Source: UBA1447 sp964627535
Lineage (GTDB): Bacteria > Bacillota > Clostridia > Oscillospirales > Acutalibacteraceae
Assembly: GCA_964627535.1 (NCBI GenBank)
Contig: CAZVJW010000060.1
Span: 1-17,052 of the forward strand
Direction: 5' to 3'
DNA: 17,052 nucleotides
Shown: positions 8,481 through 16,400 of the stretch, in pieces
Layout: the number at the start of each line of letters is the position of its first letter
Numbering within the stretch: position 1 is the stretch's first letter
Position numbers and translations under genes: made by a program
Notes under the pieces: model-generated
Told to the model about the DNA's origin: nothing
The model's input: the letters and a program-made list of their open reading frames with translations, nothing else
Database searches by the model: none

Positions 8481-8487
8481 AAGGAGG
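8481..8487 (+). promoter_or_regulatory. Ribosome binding site deciding the protein C start
   Basis: AAGGAGG lies 11 nt before ATG at 8499 and inside the longer frame that begins with TTG at 8418. Only the ATG start places the signal peptide at the N-terminus. Confidence 0.8.
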
Positions 8488-8498
8488 CATCTATTCAA

Positions 8499-9635
8499 AT
8501 GAAAAAAAGCAAAAAAATCATTGGCATAGTATTGGCGCTGTCACTGATGTTCAGTGTTCTCTCAATCGGCTCATCGGCTGTATTAGGCGACGGAAGCATG
8601 CTTTCGGTCGACATTAATCTTGAAATTTACAAGGATGGCAGTTTGTTCGTGCCGGGTTCGGCATTGCAAACCGGTGATGTCATAACGGTTCGCATTCTTC
8701 CGCAGAGCGACTTTTATTGCGGTGTTACCCGTTATATCACCATGTTTACAAAAGATTGCTTCGAAATGGTAGGTTCGGGTGCGGCTGCGTTCACACCAAA
8801 TACAGCCAATACGTTTTTTGATGCTGTTACCCCCAACGACAGCACCACTTATACCGGCGCGACAAGCTATATGGATGGTGAAGTTGAACAGCCAGGTATT
8901 CCGATTTCTGCTTGGCCGACTTCATTGGCGGGTTCCTATGGCACCTATACGGCTGTCCAGGTAGCGAATTTGGCCAGCAACCATTCCAACAGCGGCGGCT
9001 TGCCGGCATTAATGCCGGGCACTTGGCTTTTCAGCTTTGACCTGACAGTTAAGAAAGATATTGTCGCCGGTTCCGGCGCGCGCATTTGGATGAGCAGCGA
9101 TTTTCTGAGAACACCCACTTATCATGCCGGTGCGATGTATTTTACAAAAGTTGACCAAGGTTATCAGACCACGGACATCAACCACAGCAGCTCAATGAAT
9201 TATCTTTACAGTCTTGATTTAATCGGTGCCGATTTAAATCTTGACCCGACTGCGGTGACAACAAGCAATATCATATTTGATGTTGACGGAGTGCAAACAA
9301 CGTTTAACGGCACTGTCGGCGACCCGTTCACAACGGCGCCAGCCAACCCCTCCAAGTTGCCAAATTACTTGTTTAAAGGCTGGGACAAGTCGATTCCGAC
9401 TGTCTTCCCCGAAGCAGATGTCATGGTTACGGCACAATGGGTACTGCGCGGTGATTGCGATGGTAAACCTGGCGTTTTACCCAGCGATGCATTGGCAGTA
9501 TTAAGACATTATGCCGAGGATCCTCTGTTAACAGGCGACGCGCTGATTGCCGCAAATGCGGACCTGAAAGGCGATGTACTGCCTGGTGATGCGCTTGCAA
9601 TTTTAAAATATTACGCGGATGAAGTTTGGTCTTAA
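8499..9635 (+). CDS. Exported cohesin-like protein with InlB-type repeat and degenerate dockerin (protein C)
   Basis: A 378-residue exported protein. The ATG start is set by the ribosome site and a signal peptide (1-27, ending GSSA); the frame is open 81 nt further upstream but that extension is basic and would bury the signal. Residues 34-235 form a large cohesin-like beta module that shares the MFTKD.FE segment with protein B. Residues about 257-315 are one InlB/Listeria-Bacteroides repeat (KGWDKSIP..., ending VTAQW). The C-terminus (318-378) is a dockerin duplicate, VLPSDALAVL and VLPGDALAIL. Its calcium loops are damaged: Lys and Pro occupy positions 5 and 6 of the first loop (D319), and the second (D355) is two residues short with Lys at position 3. 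The two halves are almost symmetric. It sits third in the operon, 176 nt after B. No catalytic domain is visible. Confidence 0.85.
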   Translation: MKKSKKIIGIVLALSLMFSVLSIGSSAVLGDGSMLSVDINLEIYKDGSLFVPGSALQTGDVITVRILPQSDFYCGVTRYITMFTKDCFEMVGSGAAAFTPNTANTFFDAVTPNDSTTYTGATSYMDGEVEQPGIPISAWPTSLAGSYGTYTAVQVANLASNHSNSGGLPALMPGTWLFSFDLTVKKDIVAGSGARIWMSSDFLRTPTYHAGAMYFTKVDQGYQTTDINHSSSMNYLYSLDLIGADLNLDPTAVTTSNIIFDVDGVQTTFNGTVGDPFTTAPANPSKLPNYLFKGWDKSIPTVFPEADVMVTAQWVLRGDCDGKPGVLPSDALAVLRHYAEDPLLTGDALIAANADLKGDVLPGDALAILKYYADEVWS

Positions 9636-9752
9636 GTCAGCTAACCGCAGACTTAATATGGCACAATTAAAGTTATAAATTTAGCCAAAACAAAATACCG
9701 GACAGGTTTTTAAAACACAAAGACGGCAATTTTGTTGCAATAATTAATATTT

Positions 9753-9758
9753 AGGAGG
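9753..9758 (+). promoter_or_regulatory. Ribosome binding site for the TTG start of protein D
   Basis: AGGAGG is 8 nt before TTG at 9767, which opens directly into a basic n-region and signal peptide, so the rare start is well supported. Confidence 0.75.
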
Positions 9759-9766
9759 AAATAAAA

Positions 9767-12700
9767 TTGAAAAAGAAGATTAAAAGAACTCTCGGCTTTT
9801 TTATGTCACTTGTTATGCTTATAAGCATGACATCTCTGCCGATGGCCGTTAATGCGGCTGCTGTGGAGGATGCTGTAATAATAAGCGTTTCGGATGTAAA
9901 AGGCGCGGTTGGTGAACAGGTTACCGTAACGGTTAGCATTCAGCCGAATACCACAGATGAAATTTATGCGTTGGGTATATATTTTACTTATGACGTTACA
10001 AAGTTGACATTTGTGACAGGTTCAGCTGTAAAACCGGCGAATACCGTTATTCCTGGCTCTTGGTCAGGTTCTCCCAGCGGCAAAACTGCGGGGAAAGTTA
10101 AATACGGCGGCGCTAGTGCCGATGACGCTTTAACAGAAGCCGGCGTATTGTTTGTAGCGAAATTCACAATATTAGCCGCTTTAGCGGGTTCAACACCTTT
10201 AACGATGGTTATTGACCAAGTTATTGATTATGATGGGGTTGAGTTACTTAGAACACCTGTAAACGGCAGTGTCAGCGATATGGGCACTATCAACTTTGCC
10301 AGCAACAACGGGACCTCGGTTAGCCCGGCAACGGGACTGATCGGTACGGTCAATTCATCTTTACCGGCACTGACCCAGGATGGCAAGAATTTCCTCGGCT
10401 GGTGCTCTGATGAGGCATTGACAACCATTGTTACAGAAGCCACCTATACGGCTGCGGACATTACCCTCTATGCAAAATGGGAAGACGCAGGTCCCACGAC
10501 TGCTACAATAACTTTTAACAGCAACGGCGGTTCGCCGGTTAATCAAGTAGTTGATGATATTAACGCCTCCATCCCGAAACCGACACCTGATCCGGAATTA
10601 GCCGGCTATACTTTCACGGGCTGGTTTCTGGATACTAATTTAACAACCCCGATTCAATGGGATTACACATTAACGGCTGATGTTACTTTCTATGCCGGTT
10701 GGTCAGCCAACACAAATACCCATTACACAGTGGAACATTACAAACAAAACCTTGCAAAAGACAGCTTTGTGAAAGATGATGCTGCCACGCAGGATTTAAC
10801 CGGCACAACAGACACAATTGCATATGCCTGGGAATTGGCGTTTGAAGGCTTCACGGTTGATTGGAACGCAATAGGAACCGTGGCAAGCGGCACCATTTAT
10901 GCCGACGGCAGCCAGGTGCTCAAGGTTTATTATACAAGGAACGAATGTACCGTAACCTTCAACGCGAATGGCGGCACGGTTGATCCGGGCACATCAACGG
11001 TGGTCTACGGCGCTGCTTTCGACACCGGCAGCTGGCCGACCCCTGTGTTAGAAAACAATACATTCAACGGTTGGTTTACAGCTCAAACCGGCGGAACCGA
11101 AGTACAAAGCACGGATGTGTGCACTGCTTCGCAAGAACTTTTTGCACAGTGGACTTCCAATGAAAGCACAATAACCTTTAACGCGAATGGCGGTACGGTT
11201 GAGCCGGCAACGTCGGTGGTTAATACCGGCAGCACTTTCGGCTCGGGTACCGGCGGCTGGCCGACTCCTGTGTTGACAAATTACGTGTTTGACGGCTGGT
11301 TTACAGCTCAAGCCGGCGGAATCAAAGTGGAAAGCACGGATGTGTGCGGCGCAACGCAAGAATTGTTCGCGCATTGGACAGGATCTCCTTATGACATCGT
11401 CTTTGAAGCCGGAGCCGGCAGCGGCACAATGGCTAACCAGACAATAAACTTTGGTGAAAAGCAAGCGCTTGCTTCCAACGCATTCACCGCCCCCACAGGC
11501 TTTGCCTTTGACGGCTGGAAAGATTCTTTGGGCACTGCATACGCGGAAAGCGCGGACTTCACCATGAGCACCGAGGGTGCTACGCTGACCGCGCAATGGA
11601 AAGTTCAAAGCTATCAAATATATTATTATGACGGATTGGGATTCCAATTTGGCGAACCGCTTACCTTTGAATATGGCGAAACTATTGTTGACCCTGTAGG
11701 CACTCCTCCTGTTCCGGTAGGCAATCATTTTACAGGCTGGGAAGCTCATATGGACACAATGCCGGCCGGAGGCTTTAATGTTGATGCCGAATACGCACCG
11801 AATACATACCAGGTCATCTTTGAAGCCAATGGCGGTACAGGCACAATGGACCCGCAGGATATTCAGTACGGGGATTCTTCAAACCTTACCGCGAATGCGT
11901 TTGTAAAAACAGGCTATACCTTTGACGGCTGGAAAGATGGCAGCGGCACAAGCTTTGCCGACCAGGCGAATTATGCCATGGCATCAGAAGGCGTAACCAT
12001 GACCGCGCAGTGGACGGCGAAACCTTATGATGTTACCTTCTTACACGGTGACGGCACCGGAGTGAATTATACGCAGTCAATATACTTTGACGATACACAG
12101 GCACTCGTTCCCAACACTTTTACCGCCCCCACAGGCTTTGCCTTTGACGGCTGGAAAGATTCTTTGGGCACTGCATACGCGGAAGGCGCGGACTTCACCA
12201 TGAGCACCGAAGGTGCTGTCTTAACAGCACAGTGGAAAGTTCAAAGCTATCAGGTATATTATTATGATGGCTTGGGAGTACAATTTGGCGAGCCGCTTAC
12301 ATTTGAATATGGCGAAACCATTGTTGATCCCGCGGGTACTCCTCCTGTTCCGGTAGGCAATTATTTTACAGGCTGGGAAGCTCATTCGGCCACAATGCCG
12401 GCCGGAGGCTTTAATGTTGATGCCGAATACGCACCGAACACCTATCAGGTAACCTTTGCCGCGAATGGCGGTACAGGCACAATGGCTCAACAGGATATTC
12501 AGTACGGTGAGTCTTCAAACCTTACCGCGAATGTGTTTGTTAAAACCGGCTATACCTTTGACGGCTGGAAAGACGGCAGCGGTACAAGCTTTGTTGACGG
12601 GTATAATTACACCATGGCGACAGAAGGCGTGACCATGACCGCGCAGTGGGTTGCTGACCCGTACACGCTGACATTTGATGCTGAAGGCGGCACCGTTGAC

Positions 12701-13303
12701 CCTGCAACATCCACCGTTTCCTTTGATGTCACCTACGGCGGCGGCACGGGCGGATTCCCGACACCGGTCTTGGCAGGCTTCAGCTTTGAAGGCTGGTTTG
12801 ACGGCGACGACGGGACAGGCACGCAGATATATACAGACACAGCGTTTGCCACAACGGCAAATGTTACACTTCATGCGAAGTGGGCCGAAATCGTTATCTT
12901 AACAAGCACGGTTTCCTTCGAATTAAACGGCGGCCTACCGGTTATTGCATCTGCCGATTATACTGTAGGTGATACTCTTGCCAAACCTACGGATCCCACA
13001 AAAGCGAATATGTTCTTTGCCGGCTGGTTCCTGGATGCGACATTTGATACAGCCGTTGCATGGCCGTACACCGTTACAGCTTCCAATGTTACCATGTATG
13101 CAAAATGGACATCATATGGCGATCTTAATCAAAGCGGCACATGGGACAGCCAGGATGCAAGGTTATTACTTTCATATCTCACCAATAAAGGCACTTTGAC
13201 CCCAGAACAACTATTAGCAGCCGATGTAAACCATGACGGTAAACTGAACTCGCGCGATGTTCTCATGATTCTCCAGGCAGCCTCGGGTTATTACAGTTTA
13301 TAA
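9767..13303 (+). CDS. Exported cohesin/InlB-repeat/dockerin protein (protein D)
   Basis: An 1178-residue exported protein. Signal peptide 1-30 (ending AVNA) leads to a cohesin module at 35-172 with the typical ISVSDVKGAVGEQVTVTVSI start and a TYDVTKLTF strand. Residues 174-1118 hold about twelve InlB-type (List_Bact/Flg_new) repeats, each around 65-75 residues with an F.GW core and ending AKW or AQW. A MucBP-like insert (about 315-395, HYTVEHYKQNL ... YYTR) interrupts them after the second. Repeats 5-7 and 8-10 are a duplicated block. The dockerin (1119-1178) has near-canonical loops at D1119 (N1121, S1123, D1130) and D1153 (N1155, D1157, D1164). Last gene of the unit before the terminator. 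The repeat array should act as a long, extended spacer between cohesin and dockerin, an inference from InlB repeats elsewhere. No enzymatic domain is seen. Confidence 0.92.
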   Translation: MKKKIKRTLGFFMSLVMLISMTSLPMAVNAAAVEDAVIISVSDVKGAVGEQVTVTVSIQPNTTDEIYALGIYFTYDVTKLTFVTGSAVKPANTVIPGSWSGSPSGKTAGKVKYGGASADDALTEAGVLFVAKFTILAALAGSTPLTMVIDQVIDYDGVELLRTPVNGSVSDMGTINFASNNGTSVSPATGLIGTVNSSLPALTQDGKNFLGWCSDEALTTIVTEATYTAADITLYAKWEDAGPTTATITFNSNGGSPVNQVVDDINASIPKPTPDPELAGYTFTGWFLDTNLTTPIQWDYTLTADVTFYAGWSANTNTHYTVEHYKQNLAKDSFVKDDAATQDLTGTTDTIAYAWELAFEGFTVDWNAIGTVASGTIYADGSQVLKVYYTRNECTVTFNANGGTVDPGTSTVVYGAAFDTGSWPTPVLENNTFNGWFTAQTGGTEVQSTDVCTASQELFAQWTSNESTITFNANGGTVEPATSVVNTGSTFGSGTGGWPTPVLTNYVFDGWFTAQAGGIKVESTDVCGATQELFAHWTGSPYDIVFEAGAGSGTMANQTINFGEKQALASNAFTAPTGFAFDGWKDSLGTAYAESADFTMSTEGATLTAQWKVQSYQIYYYDGLGFQFGEPLTFEYGETIVDPVGTPPVPVGNHFTGWEAHMDTMPAGGFNVDAEYAPNTYQVIFEANGGTGTMDPQDIQYGDSSNLTANAFVKTGYTFDGWKDGSGTSFADQANYAMASEGVTMTAQWTAKPYDVTFLHGDGTGVNYTQSIYFDDTQALVPNTFTAPTGFAFDGWKDSLGTAYAEGADFTMSTEGAVLTAQWKVQSYQVYYYDGLGVQFGEPLTFEYGETIVDPAGTPPVPVGNYFTGWEAHSATMPAGGFNVDAEYAPNTYQVTFAANGGTGTMAQQDIQYGESSNLTANVFVKTGYTFDGWKDGSGTSFVDGYNYTMATEGVTMTAQWVADPYTLTFDAEGGTVDPATSTVSFDVTYGGGTGGFPTPVLAGFSFEGWFDGDDGTGTQIYTDTAFATTANVTLHAKWAEIVILTSTVSFELNGGLPVIASADYTVGDTLAKPTDPTKANMFFAGWFLDATFDTAVAWPYTVTASNVTMYAKWTSYGDLNQSGTWDSQDARLLLSYLTNKGTLTPEQLLAADVNHDGKLNSRDVLMILQAASGYYSL
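11387..12658 (+). repeat. 636-bp tandem in-frame duplication inside protein D
   Basis: Bases 11387-12022 and 12023-12658 are two copies at a constant offset of 636 (212 codons), checked at four places. Each copy spans three InlB-type repeats. Some parts are almost identical, such as 62 matching bases from 11486 and 12122, while the first 90 or so bases of each copy differ strongly. Confidence 0.88.
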
Positions 13304-13326
13304 TGTATCTTCTCACAAGCGCTGTT

Positions 13327-13354
13327 CCGGAAAACCAAAAATCGGTTTTCACGG
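13327..13354 (+). other. Hairpin just after protein D
   Basis: GAAAACC (13330-13336) pairs with GGTTTTC (13344-13350), extended by CCG/CGG across a one-base bulge. No T tract follows, so it is more likely a 3'-end stabiliser than a terminator. Confidence 0.45.
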
Positions 13355-13358
13355 ACAA

Positions 13359-13386
13359 TTGACTCAAAAGAGACCGGCCTTATGAA
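13359..13386 (+). promoter_or_regulatory. Candidate promoter for the scaffoldin gene, overlapping the terminator
   Basis: TTGACT (13359-13364), a 16-nt spacer and TATGAA (13381-13386) overlap the upstream arm of the terminator. Transcription would start near 13393, in the loop, so its transcript would lack the first arm and escape termination. The -10 is imperfect, so this is tentative, but some promoter is needed here if E is transcribed independently. Confidence 0.35.
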
Positions 13387-13425
13387 TTTACGATTTGCTT
13401 TTTGTTAGGCCGGTCTCTCTTTGTT
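13369..13425 (+). terminator. Intrinsic terminator ending the A-D unit
   Basis: A perfect 12-bp stem AGAGACCGGCCT (13369-13380) pairs with 13407-13418 and is followed by a T-rich tail (CTTTGTT). The loop is long (26 nt). It separates D from the scaffoldin-like gene E. Confidence 0.82.
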
Positions 13426-13466
13426 AAGTAAGGTTAGTTATGTAAATAAAACCTGGGAGGAATAAA

Positions 13467-16400
13467 ATGAAAATGCAATGGAAATTAAAAAGAGTGCTAA
13501 GCTTCTTTTTATCTTTTTGTTTACTTGCAAGCATCGTGTCGTTACCGATGATTATACAGGCGGAAGGCAGCCCTGTAACGCTTACCGTCAGCAATGAAAC
13601 AGGCCTTGCGGGCGGTACTGTAACCGTGACGCTGGGCCTTTCGGCGAATTCGGGCGTTTACGGCGGAGATATAACGCTTAATTATGACAAGAATAAGCTG
13701 GCTTTGACAGCTGCAAAAACAGCAGTTGCAGACGGATGCTTGTCCGGCATAATGCATGGAATTCAAGCTGCCCCTCCGGATACCGGCTCGGCAACAGACT
13801 CCTTTTTGGCGAACGATCCGCTGACAGATGCCGGTTTAATGTTCAAATTGGTTTTTACAATTAAGACCGGTTGGACCGGTTCAACTTCCGTATATTTTAC
13901 CAATAATGATCTTTATGATGTTGAGGATAACCTTATTACACCTGTTACTGTAGCAGGGAGCGTATCGGTTCCGTCAACAATCAACTGGCTTCCGGGCACC
14001 GGAGGCACTGGCACGGTAACCACTTATGTTCAAAACGGTATAACCCCGACACCACCCGCATCAGGCATTACAAGAACTGGTTATCATATAGACAGTTGGT
14101 CACCTGTACCTGTTGAGGCGGCAGGCAATGCGGACTATACGGCTGTTTGGGCGCCTGATTCATATTATGTTAATTTTTATCCCGGCACAGGCGGTTCGGG
14201 CACAATGCTGCCGCAATCCATTCCTTACGAAACAAGTGCGAATCTGAATACCGGTACTTTTACCGCGCCCGCCGGCCAAACATTTAACGGTTGGAATACT
14301 GCAATTGACGGCAGCGGCACACCTTATCAGGCCGGTCAAAGTTTCTATATGGACAGCACCGCCGGCGCATCGCTTTACGCTCAATGGGTTCCGATGAGTC
14401 AGGGCGTTACTCTTGATGTGTCCGACGACTCAGCAAATGAGGGTGAACAAGTTCAGGTAACAATAAATATTTCTCCAAACTCATCGCTTGGGTCATCGGA
14501 TTTGTTTCTTATGTTTGACCCTGCAAAATTGCAGTTTGACAGCAGTACTCCTGGTTCAGCTATTTTAGCGGCTCCCGGTACATTTGCAGACGAAGCAACT
14601 TATGATGCTGTGAACCATCCTGACAGAGTATACATGATTTACATCAATGAGAATGGTCTTGCACTGGGCGGTACGATGATGACGTTAACGTTTACCGTCC
14701 TGCCGGGCTGGCCGGGGGAACAGACAGTACTGCATTTAATAGCCGATAATATTACAAATTCTTCAAAACCGCCGGTTGATATTACTCCCGTAATTACCAC
14801 CGATGGTACGGTTACCAACACAACTCCCGCAGCGGAGTATAATGTGACATTCCATGCAAACGGCGGTTCCGGTACGATGGATCCGCAAAGCATAGAATTC
14901 AACAAATCCGAACCTCTTAACCAAAATACTTTTACCAAAACAGGTTACGATTTCTCGGGGTGGAACACTTCGGAAGACGGCTCGGGTACTGATTACATCG
15001 ACCTTCAGCCATTTACGATGGTGGCTCAGGGTGCCGATCTTTACGCGCAATGGACCGCAAAGCCTTGTGCCGTGGTCTTTGATAAAAACACCGGCTCGGG
15101 GACAATGGCCAATCAGACTATATACTTTAACACAATGCGTCATCTTAACGCAAACACATATACCCCGCCTGTGGGTTATGTCTTCGCCGGCTGGAATACG
15201 CTGCCCAACGGCTTGGCAACAAAAACCGGTACACAATATGCCGATGGCGCCTGGTACACCATGAGCACCGAGGGTGTTACGCTGTATGCGCAGTGGTATG
15301 CGGTCGGTTCGATATTGATTACCGCCGACACGGTGACTGCTTCCTCAAATACAGTAGTTTATCATGTCAGCTTGTCAGCAGATTCCAACTCTGCTACAGG
15401 GGGGTTCTATTTATACTATGATAATACAAAATTAACACTGACAAGTGCTGTCAGGGGTTCGCTTAAATCGGAAGCCTCTATAACCGTTAATCAGAATTAC
15501 AACTCGACAAACAACACGGTGTATGTAAACTTCTCAACTGCTGAAGTCATTTCATCGGCAGGCACATTTGTGGATATTACATTTACAGTTTTACCAAATT
15601 GGTTTGGGATATCACCGATAACCTTAGCATTGAAAGGCAAGTATTATACCGGTTTACCTGACTACAGTACCGTTGATTCCACAGCTTCCGTTGTCTTGGT
15701 AAACGGTAGTATAGATGTTCTTCCGCAAAGTACGGTTTCCTTTAATACCGACGGCGGAACGGCGGTCGGTCCTTTCACCGGCGATGTAGGCAGCGCGCTT
15801 CCCAATATTCCGGAACCGCTCAAAACCGGTTATGATTTCAGAGAATGGTCTCCGGCTCTTCTGCCGGCCTTCCCGGATAACGATATGGAATATACAGCGT
15901 TGTATGATGCCCTGCCCTACAATGTTACTTTTAATGCGAACACCGGCACGGGTGCGGACTACACGCAGGAAATTTACTATGACACAACCGAAGCGCTCAT
16001 AGCCAATACATTCACAAAAACCGGTTTTAGTTTTACGGGCTGGAATACGCAGTCTGACGGAAACGGCACCCCCTATGCACCCGGTGCGGACTATAAAATG
16101 GTGACCGAGGGAACTACACTTTACGCACAGTGGCATCGGGATGTAACCCTTACCGTATCCAATGCGTCCGGCAAGCAGGGCGACCAGGTTCAGGTTACGG
16201 TAAATATATCTACGGATTCAAATTTGGGTTCGTCGGATTTATTCCTTATGTTTGACCCGGCAAAACTTCAGTATGAGAGTGGCATTCCCGGGCCGGCAAT
16301 TTTGGCGGATCCCGGTACGTTTGCAGACGAAGCAACTTATGATGCTGTGAACCATCCGAACAGAGTATACTTAGTTTATGTCAATCAGAATGGTCTTACG

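Noticed and set aside
8418..8498. Longer start (TTG at 8418) for protein C
   Set aside because: It would add 27 mostly basic residues in front of a clear signal peptide and has its ribosome site inside the coding frame.
11048..11749. Long antisense open frame (233 codons) opposite protein D
   Set aside because: It mirrors the duplicated repeats, has a near-copy at 12221-12490 for the same reason, lacks a ribosome site and looks like no protein family; the plus-strand frame is clearly coding.
10950..12660. Possible CRISPR or other DNA repeat array
   Set aside because: The repeats are in-frame multiples of about 200 bases encoding InlB-type modules, with no short conserved repeat and unique spacers.
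15654..16136. Antisense open frame of 160 codons opposite protein E
   Set aside because: It opposes a strongly supported cohesin and repeat coding frame and has no family resemblance.
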